A stretch of 64,000 bases of DNA from Kitasatospora sp. SolWspMP-SS2h (GTDB taxonomy: Bacteria; Actinomycetota; Actinomycetes; Streptomycetales; Streptomycetaceae), in contig NZ_QLLT01000026.1 in NCBI RefSeq assembly GCF_003259315.1, positions 27,722 through 91,721 of the forward strand, in the 5' to 3' direction. Made by a program: the position numbers and the translations under genes. The notes beneath the pieces were generated by a model, which searched no databases, was not told where the DNA came from, and saw nothing but the letters and a program-made list of their open reading frames with translations. Positions 51,266 through 60,552 of this stretch are shown piece by piece. How positions within the stretch are numbered: position 1 is the stretch's first letter; the number at the start of each line of letters is the position of its first letter.

Positions 51266-53335
51266 TCAGTCGCGCGGCGCGGCGTCCGACCCGCCCGGGC
51301 GCCCGCCGGCCGCACCGGCACCCGGCTCGGCGGGCGGGGCCGGCCGCCGCCGCAGCTCGCCGCGGCGCACCGCGCCGGGCGCGGACCACGCCTTGGGCGC
51401 CTTGCGCCGTTCCGAGGACTCCAACTGCCAGGGTACGGACGTCACCATCACGCCGGGCTTGAACAGCAGCCGTCCCTTGAGCCGCAGCGCGCTCTGGTTG
51501 TGCAGCAGGTGCTCGTACCAGTGCCCGACGACGTACTCGGGGATGTAGACGGCGACCACGTCGCGCGGGCTGGAGCGGCGCAGGTTCTTGACGTACTCCA
51601 GCACCGGCCCGGTGATCTCGCGGTACGGCGAGTCGAGGACCTTCAGCGGCACGTCGAGGCCGCGTTCGTCCCACTCCTCGCGCAGCGCCGCGGTGTCCAC
51701 CGGGTCGACGTTGACGGTGACGGCCTCCAGGGTCTGGGCCCGGGCCAGCCGGGCGTACGCGAGGGCGCGCAGCGCGGGCTTGTGCAGCTTGGAGACCAGC
51801 ACGATGGCGTGCACCCGGGTCGGCGGGGTGAAGTCCTCGGGCTCCTCGGCGGCCTTGAGCTCGGCGCTGACCCGGTCGTAGTGGCGGCGGATCGCCTTCA
51901 TCATCACGAACAGCACGACCATCAGGGCGATCGCGACCCAGGCGTGGCCGATCTTGGTGGCGAGCACCACGATCAGCACGGCCATGGTCATCACCAGGCC
52001 GAAGGCGTTGATCGCCCGGCTGCGCTGCATGTGGGCGCGCTTCTTCGGGTCGGTCTCGGTGCGCAGCAGCCTGGTCCAGTGCCGGATCATGCCGGACTGG
52101 CTCATGTTGAACGCCACGAAGACGCCGACGATGTACAGCTGGATCAGCCGGTTCGGGTCGGCGTCGAACGCCACGATGAACAGGATCGCCGCACCGGCCA
52201 GCAGCACGATGCCGTTGGAGTACGCCAGCCGGTCGCCGCGGGTGTGCAGCTGCCGGGGCAGGTAGCGGTCCTGGGCGAGGATCGCGCCGAGCACCGGGAA
52301 GCCGTTGAACGCGGTGTTGGCGGCCAGCACCAGGATCAGGCCGGTGGTCGCCGCGACGAAGTAGAAGCCGGGCGTGAAGTTGGAGAACACCGCCTCGGAG
52401 ATCTGCGCCAGCACGGTCTTCTGGTGGTACCCGGCCGGCGCGCCGACCAGCTGCTCCGCCGGGTTCTCGGCCATCTGCGTGCCGGTCAGGTGGGCCAGGT
52501 AGATGATGCCCATGAACATCGTCACGGCGATGGTGGCCATCATCAGCAGCGTGGTCGCCGCGTTCTTGCTCTTCGGCTTGCGGAACGCGGGCACGCCGTT
52601 GGAGATCGCCTCCACGCCGGTCAGCGCCGCACAGCCCGAGGAGAACGCCTTGAGCAGCAGGAACACCAGCGCGAACCCGGCCAGCGAGCCGTTGCCGGGC
52701 GTCGCCTCCAGGTGGTACGCGGAGCTCTCGGCGGGCAGCTCCGTGCCGAACCCGAAGTGCCGCACCAGGCCGTAGACCACCATGCCGATGACGCCGACCA
52801 TGAACGCGTACGTCGGCACGGCGAACGCCGAACCGGACTCGCGCACGCCGCGCAGGTTCATCCCCATCAGCACGACGACCAGGAACACCGACAGCCCCAG
52901 CTCGTGCCCGCGCAGCGCGGGCACCGCCGACACCACGTTGGCCACGCCCGAGGTGGTCGACACCGCCACGGTGAGGATGTAGTCGACCATCAGCGCGCTC
53001 GCCACCACCAGGCCGGAGTTCGGCCCGTGGTTGACGGTGGCGACCTCGTAGTCGCCGCCGCCGCTCGGGTAGGCGTGCACGTTCTGCCGGTACGAGGCGA
53101 CCACCGCGAGCATCACGACGGCGACCACGACGCCGATCTGCCAGGAGAAGTGGATCGCCGAGGCGCCGGCCAGCGACAGCGTCAGCAGGATCTCCTCCGG
53201 CGCGTAGGCGACGGAGGAGAGCGCGTCCGAGGCGAACACCGGCAGGGCGAGCCGCTTGGGGAGCAGCGTCTCCCCCAGCTTGTCGCTGCGCAGCGCACGC
53301 CCGATCAGGATGCGTTTCGGTAGGTCAGCAGGCAT
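51266..53335 (-). CDS. KimA-like APC-superfamily potassium transporter
   Basis: 689-residue membrane protein with about 12 helices (residues 35-480) and a cytoplasmic C-terminal domain (about 500-650) of alpha/beta, universal-stress-protein-like character. A disordered tail follows. The core matches KimA/YdaO of Firmicutes, high-affinity K+/H+ symporters: LPVFASDALSSVAYAPEE, then SYRQNVHAYPSGGGDY, and LLLKAFSSGCAALTGVEAIS. Assignment as a K+ importer is supported by two TrkA-type genes divergently transcribed 246 bases away and by kdpDE nearby. ATG at 53333-53335 has no clear ribosome site. TTACGAT about 17 bases upstream may be a -10 box. Confidence 0.82.
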   Translation of the reverse strand: MPADLPKRILIGRALRSDKLGETLLPKRLALPVFASDALSSVAYAPEEILLTLSLAGASAIHFSWQIGVVVAVVMLAVVASYRQNVHAYPSGGGDYEVATVNHGPNSGLVVASALMVDYILTVAVSTTSGVANVVSAVPALRGHELGLSVFLVVVLMGMNLRGVRESGSAFAVPTYAFMVGVIGMVVYGLVRHFGFGTELPAESSAYHLEATPGNGSLAGFALVFLLLKAFSSGCAALTGVEAISNGVPAFRKPKSKNAATTLLMMATIAVTMFMGIIYLAHLTGTQMAENPAEQLVGAPAGYHQKTVLAQISEAVFSNFTPGFYFVAATTGLILVLAANTAFNGFPVLGAILAQDRYLPRQLHTRGDRLAYSNGIVLLAGAAILFIVAFDADPNRLIQLYIVGVFVAFNMSQSGMIRHWTRLLRTETDPKKRAHMQRSRAINAFGLVMTMAVLIVVLATKIGHAWVAIALMVVLFVMMKAIRRHYDRVSAELKAAEEPEDFTPPTRVHAIVLVSKLHKPALRALAYARLARAQTLEAVTVNVDPVDTAALREEWDERGLDVPLKVLDSPYREITGPVLEYVKNLRRSSPRDVVAVYIPEYVVGHWYEHLLHNQSALRLKGRLLFKPGVMVTSVPWQLESSERRKAPKAWSAPGAVRRGELRRRPAPPAEPGAGAAGGRPGGSDAAPRD

Positions 53336-53581
53336 AGGCACAGCAAGGAATCGTAAGGGCTCCGACCGGCACCCGGTGCCGCGCGGGGCCACCTTGCTCG
53401 CGACCGTGTTCGGCGGACCGGCTAGCGTGTCGACAGAAGGGTTTGCGGGCAACACCGGGTTGCCCCCTCGCGTCGGATCACAGGCGCGGCCGACAAGTGG
53501 CTCCCCCAATCGGGGGCACGGAAGGACGATGAGCGGTGTTTACGCAGGTCATGACCCCAACGGACCGGGTGAGGTAGGCGC

Positions 53582-54250
53582 GTGCACATCGTCATCATGG
53601 GCTGCGGACGCGTGGGCTCCGCCCTCGCCAGAGCGCTCGAGAAACAGGGCCACTCGATCGCGATCATCGATCAGGACCCGACCGCCTTCCGTCGGCTCGG
53701 CGCGGGCTTCAACGGCCGCCGGGTCACCGGCGTCGGCTTCGACCAGGACACCCTGAAGGAGGCCGGCATCGAGGAGGCGGGCGCCTTCGCCGCCGTCTCC
53801 AGCGGTGACAACTCGAACATCATCGCGGCCCGGGTGGCCCGCGAGAACTTCGGCGTCGAGCACGTCGCGGCCCGCATCTACGACCCGCGCCGCGCCGAGG
53901 TCTACCAGCGCCTGGGCATCCCGACCGTCGCCACCGTGCGCTGGACCGCCGACCAGATGCTGCGCCGGCTGCTGCCCAGCGGCGCCGAGCCGGTCTGGCA
54001 GGACCCGTCGGGCTCCGTGCAGCTCGCCGAGGTCGCGTTCACCCCGGACTGGATCGGCCACCGGCTCGCCGACCTGGAGGCCGCCGCCGGCGTCCGGGTG
54101 GCGTTCGTCACCCGGGTCGGCGAGGGCGTGCTGCCCGCCCCGCAGATGGTGGTGCAGGAGGGCGACCTGATCCACGTGATGCTGCGCCGCAACGAACTGA
54201 CCGCGGTCGAGGCGGCGTTCGCCAAGGGCCCCGAGGAGGCTGGTCACTGA
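53582..54250 (+). CDS. TrkA-family potassium channel/transporter regulatory protein 1
   Basis: 222-residue cytosolic protein with an N-terminal RCK/TrkA-N Rossmann domain (HIVIMGCGRVGSALARALE, nucleotide-binding GxGxxG) and a C-terminal TrkA-C domain (about 140-215). Such proteins gate K+ transporters in response to NAD(H), ATP or c-di-AMP. GTG at 53582. It ends at the first base of the next gene's ATG (TGATG), so the two are coupled and probably form a hetero-oligomer, as in the CeoB/CeoC pairs of actinobacteria. Confidence 0.92.
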   Translation: MHIVIMGCGRVGSALARALEKQGHSIAIIDQDPTAFRRLGAGFNGRRVTGVGFDQDTLKEAGIEEAGAFAAVSSGDNSNIIAARVARENFGVEHVAARIYDPRRAEVYQRLGIPTVATVRWTADQMLRRLLPSGAEPVWQDPSGSVQLAEVAFTPDWIGHRLADLEAAAGVRVAFVTRVGEGVLPAPQMVVQEGDLIHVMLRRNELTAVEAAFAKGPEEAGH

Positions 54251-54906
54251 TGCGCGTCGCCATCGCCGGAGCCGGAGCCGTCGGCCGTTCGATCGCCGGG
54301 GAGCTGCTGGAGAACGGCCACGAGGTCCTGCTGATCGACAAGAACCCGAACTCCATCTCGGTGGAGCGCGTCCCGCTCGCCGAGTGGCTGCTCGCCGACG
54401 CCTGCGAGATCACCTCGCTGGACGAGGCCGCGCTGCAACGCTGCCACGTGGTGATCGCCGCCACCGGTGACGACAAGGTCAACCTGGTGGTGTCGCTGCT
54501 CGCCAAGACCGAGTACGGCGTGCCGCGGGTGGTCGCCCGGGTGAACAACCCGCGCAACGAGTGGCTGTACAACGAGTCCTGGGGCGTGGACGTCGCGGTC
54601 TCCACCCCGCGCCTGATGTCGGCGCTGGTCGAGGAGGCGGTGAGCGTCGGTGACCTGGTCCGGCTGATGCGCTTCTCCCAGGGCAACGCCAACCTGGTCG
54701 AGCTGACCCTGGCCGCCGACACCGAACTGGTCGGCACCCGGGTCGGCGACGTGGCCTGGCCGGTGGACACCGCGCTGGTCACCATCATCCGCGCGGGCCG
54801 GGTGCTGGTGCCGGGCGGCAGCGACACCCTGGAGGCCGGTGACGAGCTGCTGTTCGTCGCCGCCCAGGAGCGCGAGGAGGAGCTGGAGACGCTGCTGGCC
54901 GGCTGA
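54250..54906 (+). CDS. TrkA-family potassium channel/transporter regulatory protein 2
   Basis: 218-residue paralogue of the preceding protein. TrkA-N domain with RVAIAGAGAVGRSIAGELL and the acidic LLIDKNP strand end, and TrkA-C domain from about 140 with LAADTELVGTRVGDVAWP. ATG at 54250-54252 overlaps the previous stop. It is followed by a strong terminator. The likely partner is the divergent KimA-like transporter, though no TrkH/KtrB channel is in the window. Confidence 0.92.
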   Translation: MRVAIAGAGAVGRSIAGELLENGHEVLLIDKNPNSISVERVPLAEWLLADACEITSLDEAALQRCHVVIAATGDDKVNLVVSLLAKTEYGVPRVVARVNNPRNEWLYNESWGVDVAVSTPRLMSALVEEAVSVGDLVRLMRFSQGNANLVELTLAADTELVGTRVGDVAWPVDTALVTIIRAGRVLVPGGSDTLEAGDELLFVAAQEREEELETLLAG

Positions 54907-54923
54907 CCCGCTCCCGCGACGAC

Positions 54924-54954
54924 GGAGGGCCCCGCGCGGTGCGCGGGGCCCTCC
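54924..54954. terminator. Bidirectional hairpin terminator
   Basis: Perfect 14-base inverted repeat (54924-54937 with 54941-54954) with loop GGT, between the convergent trkA-type and DUF3159 genes. Confidence 0.9.
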
Positions 54955-54956
54955 GG

Positions 54957-55730
54957 TCACTTCTCCGGCTCGTCCTCGTCGTCCGGCTCCGCCTTGATCG
55001 GCGGCGGCGCGGTCAGCAGGATCCGCCAGGTCACGTACATCGCCAGCAGCAGCGGCGGGATGCCGAGCGCGACCTTCAGCCAGCCCAGCAGGTTGATGTT
55101 GTGGGTGAAGTACAGCGGGAACAGGATCACCGGCTTCAGGCCCATGATCAGCACCCAGGCCCAGGTCGCCCTGGTGTAGGCGGCCAGCCGGCCCGGGTTC
55201 TGCTTGCGCCAGGTGAACATCTCGCCGGTGATCGGGCCGAGCATCAGTCCGATCATCGGCCAGCGCACCAGGGCGGAGACCGCCAGCGCCAGGCAGTAGC
55301 CGACGTTCCACAGCAGGCCCGGCAGGTAGAAGTCCTCGGCCTTGCCGGTCTTCATCGAGATCCAGGCGCCGATCGCCACGCCGAACACGCCGGAGAAGGC
55401 GTGCTGGATGGTCTCCCGGCGGGCCAGCCGGACCACCACGAACACCGCGCACAGCGCGAGCGCCGACCAGGCGGCCACCGGCACCTTGTGGGTGATGTTG
55501 AACGCGACGATGTACACCAGGCCCGGCAGCGTCATGTCGACCATGCCGCGGATGCCGCCGAACGCCTTGAGCACCGTCTCGGCGGCCTCCTTGGAGGCGT
55601 CGCGCTCCGGCTCGGCACCGACCGGCCCGGGACCGTCCAGCTGCCCATGCCCGCCGGCCGGGCCGTACCCGCCGGGCCGCTCCTCGTCCCGCGGACCGTG
55701 CGCGGTCACCCTGGTCGCCTCATTGCTCAC
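54957..55730 (-). CDS. DUF3159 membrane protein
   Basis: 257-residue protein. The N-terminal 60 residues are hydrophilic, then come about six hydrophobic segments (about 70-240) and an acidic tail (EPDDEDEPEK). The order GIRGMVDMTLPGLVYI, GAWISMKTGKAEDFYLPG and GEMFTWRKQNPGRLAAYTRA is that of DUF3159, an actinobacterial family of unknown function that often neighbours TrkA genes. GTG at 55728-55730 overlaps the stop of the OB-fold gene (GTGA). A role in ion homeostasis is only inferred from position. Confidence 0.85.
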   Translation of the reverse strand: MSNEATRVTAHGPRDEERPGGYGPAGGHGQLDGPGPVGAEPERDASKEAAETVLKAFGGIRGMVDMTLPGLVYIVAFNITHKVPVAAWSALALCAVFVVVRLARRETIQHAFSGVFGVAIGAWISMKTGKAEDFYLPGLLWNVGYCLALAVSALVRWPMIGLMLGPITGEMFTWRKQNPGRLAAYTRATWAWVLIMGLKPVILFPLYFTHNINLLGWLKVALGIPPLLLAMYVTWRILLTAPPPIKAEPDDEDEPEK

Positions 55731-56137
55731 GCGGACTCGTTCCCGTGTCCCACCGGACGCAGCTCGTAGCGGGGATTGAAGAGCACGCGGCGCCCGCGTG
55801 CGTGGCTGATCCGGCCGCTGGCGATCAGGCGGCGGCCCGGCTCTATGCCCACGATCGAGCGGCGGCCCAGCCACACCACGTCCAGCGCCTCCGTGCCGTC
55901 GAACAGCTCGGCCTCCAGCGCGGGCACTCCCGCGCGGGGGCGGAGCGTGACGGTGCGCAGGGTGCCGGCGACGGTGACGACCTCGCGGTCACCGCAGGCG
56001 GCGATCGGGGTGCAGCCCGCCTCCGCGGTGTCCTGCCGCAGCTCCTCGGCCTCCAGCTCCTCGGAGGAGGAGGTCAACCGGCTCAGCATGCGGCGGAAAC
56101 GGCCTTGCGGCTGGTCGCCGATGTTGTCACCACTCAT
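55727..56137 (-). CDS. OB-fold nucleic-acid-binding domain protein
   Basis: 136-residue cytosolic protein. A helical start (about 1-45) is followed by an OB fold (about 50-125): DREVVTVAGTLRTVTLRP, ALEAELFDGTEALDVVWLG and RLIASGRISHARGRRVLFNP. It resembles the anticodon-binding or RecG-wedge type of OB fold. No catalytic residues. ATG at 56135-56137. It sits between kdpE and the DUF3159 gene, with which it overlaps by 4 bases, so it is part of the same transcription unit. Confidence 0.85.
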   Translation of the reverse strand: MSGDNIGDQPQGRFRRMLSRLTSSSEELEAEELRQDTAEAGCTPIAACGDREVVTVAGTLRTVTLRPRAGVPALEAELFDGTEALDVVWLGRRSIVGIEPGRRLIASGRISHARGRRVLFNPRYELRPVGHGNESA

Positions 56138-56200
56138 GCCGGAAGGGTACCGGTTCGCCGGTGCCGGGCGGCAGGGCCGCGGGTCCGACCCGCGGCCGGG

Positions 56201-56881
56201 TCACGGCTCGAAGCGGTAGCCCATGCCCGGTTCGGTGATGAAGTGCCGGGGGTGCGAGGGGTCCGCCTCCAGCTTGCGGCGCAGCTGCGCCAGGTAGACC
56301 CGCAGGTAGTTGGTCTCCTTGCGGTAGGCCGGTCCCCAGACCTCCTGGAGCAGCTGGGTCTGGCTGACCAGCCGCCCGGAGTTGCGCACCAGCACCTCCA
56401 GCAGGTGCCACTCGGTGGGGGTGAGCCGGACGTCGGCCCCCTGGCGGTTGACCTTCTTCGCGGCCAGGTCGACGGTGAAGCCCTCGGTGGCGATCACCGG
56501 CTCGCCCCCGGCGGCGACCGGTTCGGCCCGGCGGACGGCGGCCCGCATCCGGGCCAGCAGCTCGTCCATGCCGAACGGCTTGGTGACGTAGTCGTCGGCG
56601 CCGGCGTCCAGCGCCTCGACCTTCTCGTCGGAGGCGTGCCGGGCGGACAGCACGATGATCGGCACCCTGGTCCAGCCGCGCAGGCCGCGGATCACCTCGA
56701 CGCCGTCCATGTCAGGCAGGCCCAGGTCGAGGACCACCACGTCGGGGTGGCGGGCGGCGGCCAGCTCCAGCGCGCTCGCGCCGTCGTGCGCGGAGTCCAC
56801 CTCGTACTTGCGGGCCTTGAGGTTGATCACCAGGGCGCGGACGATCTGCGGCTCGTCGTCCACCACGAGGACCCGGGTCAT
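56201..56881 (-). CDS. kdpE: Two-component response regulator KdpE
   Basis: 226-residue OmpR/PhoB-type regulator. The receiver domain has acidic residues in VVDDE, the phosphorylated Asp52 in VVLDLGLP, and the Lys in VTKPF. The winged-helix output domain (about 125-226) ends with NYLRVYLAQLRRKLE and the GMGYRFEP tail. In the family it turns on potassium uptake at low K+ or high osmolarity. Its ATG (56879-56881) overlaps the kdpD stop by 4 bases. No kdpFABC operon is visible, so its regulon must be elsewhere or include the local K+ genes. Confidence 0.94.
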   Translation of the reverse strand: MTRVLVVDDEPQIVRALVINLKARKYEVDSAHDGASALELAAARHPDVVVLDLGLPDMDGVEVIRGLRGWTRVPIIVLSARHASDEKVEALDAGADDYVTKPFGMDELLARMRAAVRRAEPVAAGGEPVIATEGFTVDLAAKKVNRQGADVRLTPTEWHLLEVLVRNSGRLVSQTQLLQEVWGPAYRKETNYLRVYLAQLRRKLEADPSHPRHFITEPGMGYRFEP

Positions 56882-59535
56882 GCGGGACCGGCCTTTCGCT
56901 TGTCGGGGGAGCCCCCGTCGGGACTCCGGGGGGCGCGGTCGGACGGCTCGACGGCGGGCGGCTCGACGGCCGGGAGCCCGGCGGTGGGCGGCTCGGCGGC
57001 GGGGAGTTCGACGGCCGGGAGCGAGACCACCATGGTCAGTCCGCCGCCGGGGGTGTCCTCGGCGGTGACGGTGCCGCCCATCGCCTCGGCGAAGCCGCGC
57101 GCCACCGCCAGGCCGAGGCCGACCCCGGCGCCGCGCGGGGCGTCGCCGTAGCGCTGGAACGGGGCGAAGATCCGCTCCCGGGCCTCCTCGGGGACGCCCG
57201 GGCCGCGGTCGACCACCCGCAGCTCGACCCGGCCGTCCCGTTCCAGCAGGTCCGCCTTCACCAGGACGGGTGATCGCGACGGCCCGTACTTGACGGCGTT
57301 CTCCACCAGGTTGGCCAGCACCCGCTCCAGCAGCCCGGCGTCGGCCCGCACCATCGGCAGCGACTCCGCCACGTCCAGGCGCACGCTGCCGGGCGGCACG
57401 CCGCCGAGCGCGAACGGCACCACCTCGTCCAGGTCGGTGGGCTGCAGCAGCGGGGTGACGGTGCCGGTCTGCAGGCGGCTCATGTCCAGCAGGTTGTTGA
57501 TCAGGTGGTCGAGGCGGTCCGCGCCGGACTCGATCCCGGCCAGCAGCTCCGCCTCGTCCTCCGGGTCCCACTCGACGTCCTCGGCGCGCAGCGAGGAGAC
57601 CGCGGCCTTGATCCCGGCCAGCGGGGTGCGCAGGTCGTGCGAGACGGCGGCCAGCAGCGCGGTGCGGATCCGGTTGCCCTCGGCCTCCCGGCGGGCCGCC
57701 GCGGCCTCCCCCGCCAGCCGGCGGCGCTCCAGCAGGACGGCCGCCTGGTTGGCGAACGCGCCGAGCATCCGCCGGTCCTCGGCGGGCAGCACCCGGCCGC
57801 GCAGCACCAGCGCGAGCCGCTCGCCGACCGGGACGTCCACGTCGCCCTGCTCCGGCCCGGCGGGCGGCCGCGGCCCGACCGCGGCGGCGGCCTGCCACCG
57901 GCCGTGCGGGCCGGGCGGGTCGGTGCGCTCCAGCAGCGCCACCGCCTCCTGCTGGAAGGTCTCCCGGACCTGCTCCAGCAGCGCCGTCAGCACCCCCTCG
58001 CCGGTGGGCGCGCCGCGCAGCACCGTGCCGGCCAGCGCGGACAGCGTCTGCGCCTCGGCCTGGGCCCGGGCCGCGAGGTGGCTGCGCCGGGCGGCCAGGT
58101 CGACCACGGTGGCGACCGCGATGCCGACCGCGGCGAAGATCACCACCGCGGCGATGTTCTCCGGCTGGGCGATGGTGAAGGTGTGCACGGGGGGCGCGAA
58201 GTAGTAGTTGAGCGCCGAGGAGGAGACCAGCGCGGAGGCGATCGCCGGGAACAGCCCGCCCACCAGCGCCGCGCCCACCGTCAGCGACAGGAACAGCAGC
58301 ATCTCGGTGGACAGCCCCGGCCCGCTGGTGCGGGTCAGCGCCAGCGCCAGCAGCGGCGGCCCGGCCACCCCGATCACCCAGCCCGCGACCGTCCTGGTCC
58401 GGCCCAGGTCGGTCACCTTGCGGATCGGGATCCGGCCCCGGCCGCGCGCCGCGTGCTCGTGGTTGACCATGTGGACGTCGATGTCCCCGGAGTCCCGGGT
58501 CACCGTGTAGCCCACGCCCGGCCCGTACACGTACTGCCAGACCTTGCGGCGGCTGGTGCCGATCACGATCTGGGTGGCGTTGACGCCGCGCGCGAAGTCC
58601 AGCAGCCCGGCCGCCGGGTCGTCGCCGAGCACCGGGTGGAAGCTGCCGCCCAGGCTCTCCACCAGCGCCCGCTGCTCGATCAGCGCCCGCGGGGAGGAGC
58701 CGGACAGCCCGTCGGAGCGCGAGATGTGCACCGCCAGCAGCTCGCCGGCGCTGTTGCGGGCCGCGATCCGGGCCGCCCGGCGGATCAGCGTGGCGCCCTC
58801 CGGGCCGCCGGTCAGGCCGACCACGATCCGCTCCCGGGCCTGCCAGGTGCCCTGGATGCCCTGCTCGGCCCGGTAGCGCTGGAGGTACTCGTCGACCCGG
58901 TCGGCCGTCCACAGCAGCGCCAGCTCGCGCAGCGCGGTCAGGTTCCCGGGCCGGAAGTAGTGCGCGAGCGCCGCGTCCACCTTCTCCGGCGCGTACACGT
59001 TGCCGTGGGCGAGGCGGCGGCGCAGCGCCTGCGGGGACATGTCGACCAGCTCGATCTGCTCGGCCCGCCGCACCACCTCGTCCGGGACGGTCTCCCGCTG
59101 CCGGACGCCGGTGATGCCCTCGACCACGTCCCCCAGCGACTCCAGGTGCTGGATGTTGACGGTGGAGACCACGTCGATCCCGGCCGCCAGCAGCTCCTCG
59201 ACGTCCTGCCAGCGCTTGGCGTTGCGCGAGCCCGGGACGTTGGTGTGCGCGAGCTCGTCGACCAGCGCGACCGCCGGGTCGCGGGCCAGCACCGCGTCCA
59301 GGTCCAGCTCGGTGAACTCGGCGCCGCGGTGGGTCGCCGTCCGGCGCGGGACGGTCTCCAGCCCGTCCAGCAGCGCGGCGGTGCGGGCCCGGCCGTGGGT
59401 CTCCACGAAGCCGACCACCACGTCCGCGCCGCGGCCGGTCCGGCGGTGCGCCTCGGCCAGCATGGCGTAGGTCTTGCCGACGCCCGGGGCCGCCCCGAGG
59501 TAGATCCGCAGCCTGCCGCGGGCCGTGTGCACCAT
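56878..59535 (-). CDS. kdpD: Osmosensitive K+ channel sensor histidine kinase KdpD
   Basis: 885-residue membrane sensor kinase. The N-terminal KdpD domain has Walker A GAAPGVGKT (about 14-22) and is followed by a universal-stress-protein domain (about 225-360). Four closely spaced transmembrane helices (about 385-490) and a GAF-like region come next. The kinase core has the H-box SHDLRTPLAGIKA with His633 and ATP-binding motifs ENAVKYG and GVGLGLAV. It is coupled to kdpE. ATG at 59533-59535 lies only one base from GGAG, so the adjacent GTG (59530-59532) may be the true start. Divergent from the patatin-like gene. Confidence 0.95.
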   Translation of the reverse strand: MVHTARGRLRIYLGAAPGVGKTYAMLAEAHRRTGRGADVVVGFVETHGRARTAALLDGLETVPRRTATHRGAEFTELDLDAVLARDPAVALVDELAHTNVPGSRNAKRWQDVEELLAAGIDVVSTVNIQHLESLGDVVEGITGVRQRETVPDEVVRRAEQIELVDMSPQALRRRLAHGNVYAPEKVDAALAHYFRPGNLTALRELALLWTADRVDEYLQRYRAEQGIQGTWQARERIVVGLTGGPEGATLIRRAARIAARNSAGELLAVHISRSDGLSGSSPRALIEQRALVESLGGSFHPVLGDDPAAGLLDFARGVNATQIVIGTSRRKVWQYVYGPGVGYTVTRDSGDIDVHMVNHEHAARGRGRIPIRKVTDLGRTRTVAGWVIGVAGPPLLALALTRTSGPGLSTEMLLFLSLTVGAALVGGLFPAIASALVSSSALNYYFAPPVHTFTIAQPENIAAVVIFAAVGIAVATVVDLAARRSHLAARAQAEAQTLSALAGTVLRGAPTGEGVLTALLEQVRETFQQEAVALLERTDPPGPHGRWQAAAAVGPRPPAGPEQGDVDVPVGERLALVLRGRVLPAEDRRMLGAFANQAAVLLERRRLAGEAAAARREAEGNRIRTALLAAVSHDLRTPLAGIKAAVSSLRAEDVEWDPEDEAELLAGIESGADRLDHLINNLLDMSRLQTGTVTPLLQPTDLDEVVPFALGGVPPGSVRLDVAESLPMVRADAGLLERVLANLVENAVKYGPSRSPVLVKADLLERDGRVELRVVDRGPGVPEEARERIFAPFQRYGDAPRGAGVGLGLAVARGFAEAMGGTVTAEDTPGGGLTMVVSLPAVELPAAEPPTAGLPAVEPPAVEPSDRAPRSPDGGSPDKRKAGPA

Positions 59536-59673
59536 GCTCCGAGCCTACGGTCCACGATCGCAATATCCGCTGATCAGACGGGCCCGGGCGGAGAATTGAC
59601 GACTTCTTGACGCCCGCCGCCGCCGTTCGGGTCACAATGCCGGGGTCAGCGAACGACCCGAGGAGGAACCACC

Positions 59674-60507
59674 ATGCGCGGACTCGTACTCGGCGGCGGC
59701 GGCCTCGCCGGCATCTCCTGGGAGACCGGCCTGCTGCACGGCCTCGCCGAAGCCGGACTCGACCTCCCCGCCACCACCGACCACGTCCTCGGCACCTCGG
59801 CCGGCGCCACCGTCGCCGGACAGCTCGCCTCCGGCCTGCCGCTCGCCGAGCTCTACCGCCGCCAGGCCGACCCGGCCGCCCAGAACCACGAGCTCGTCCC
59901 GCCCGCCGAGACCGTCGGCGCGCTCTTCGAGACCTTCCACCAGCTGGTCACCGAGATCACCGACCCCGCCGAACTCCGCCGCCGCGTCGGCGAGTTCGCC
60001 CTCGCCGCCGACACCGTCCCGGCCGCCGACCGGCGCGCCGTCATCGCCGGCCGCCTCCCCGGCCACGACTGGCCCGCCTGGCCGCTCACCCTCACCGCCG
60101 TCGACGCCGGCACCGGCGAACCCCGCACCTTCGACCGGCACAGCGGCGTCCCCCTGGTCGACGCGGTCGCCGCCAGCTGCGCCGTCCCCGGCATCTGGCC
60201 CACCGTCGAGATCGACGGCCGCCCCTACATGGACGGCGGCACCCGCAGCTCGAACAACGCCGACCTGATGACCGGCGAGCGGACCGTCCTGGTCCTCGCC
60301 CCGGTCGTCGACCTCTTCCTCACCGCCGAACTCGCCCGCCTCGAAGCCGCCGGACAGCGTGTCCTCGCCGTCTCCCCCGACGAGGACTCCCTCGCCGCGG
60401 CCGGCCCCAACCCGCTCGACACCGCCGTCCGCACCCCCTCCGCCGAAGCCGGCCGGGCCCAGGGCCGCCGGATCGCCGACCAGGTCCGCGCCCTCTGGAC
60501 CAGCTGA
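59674..60507 (+). CDS. Patatin-like phospholipase family protein
   Basis: 277-residue alpha/beta hydrolase-like acyl hydrolase. The glycine-rich oxyanion motif LVLGGGGLAGI is at the N-terminus, and the nucleophile Ser42 is in GTSAG. Asp187, in MDGG, completes the Ser-Asp dyad. It probably releases fatty acids from lipids. No signal peptide, so cytosolic or membrane-associated. ATG at 59674 follows GAGGAGGAA by about 5 bases. Convergent with the ABC ATPase gene. Confidence 0.9.
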   Translation: MRGLVLGGGGLAGISWETGLLHGLAEAGLDLPATTDHVLGTSAGATVAGQLASGLPLAELYRRQADPAAQNHELVPPAETVGALFETFHQLVTEITDPAELRRRVGEFALAADTVPAADRRAVIAGRLPGHDWPAWPLTLTAVDAGTGEPRTFDRHSGVPLVDAVAASCAVPGIWPTVEIDGRPYMDGGTRSSNNADLMTGERTVLVLAPVVDLFLTAELARLEAAGQRVLAVSPDEDSLAAAGPNPLDTAVRTPSAEAGRAQGRRIADQVRALWTS

Positions 60508-60552
60508 GCCGTAGGCCCGGAGGGGACGTTCCACCCCTCCGGGCCTACGGCT
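60507..60552. terminator. Bidirectional hairpin terminator
   Basis: Perfect 19-base inverted repeat (60507-60525 with 60534-60552) with an 8-base loop. Its right arm overlaps the last codons of the convergent ABC ATPase gene. Confidence 0.9.

Noticed and set aside
51266..53335. Amino acid permease assignment for the 689-residue APC protein
   Set aside because: Sequence motifs and the C-terminal cytoplasmic domain fit KimA potassium transporters better, and the neighbours are TrkA-type and kdp genes.
53336..53581. Looked for a ydaO riboswitch between the KimA-like and TrkA-type genes
   Set aside because: None of the conserved elements seen at 16701-16870 is present in either orientation.
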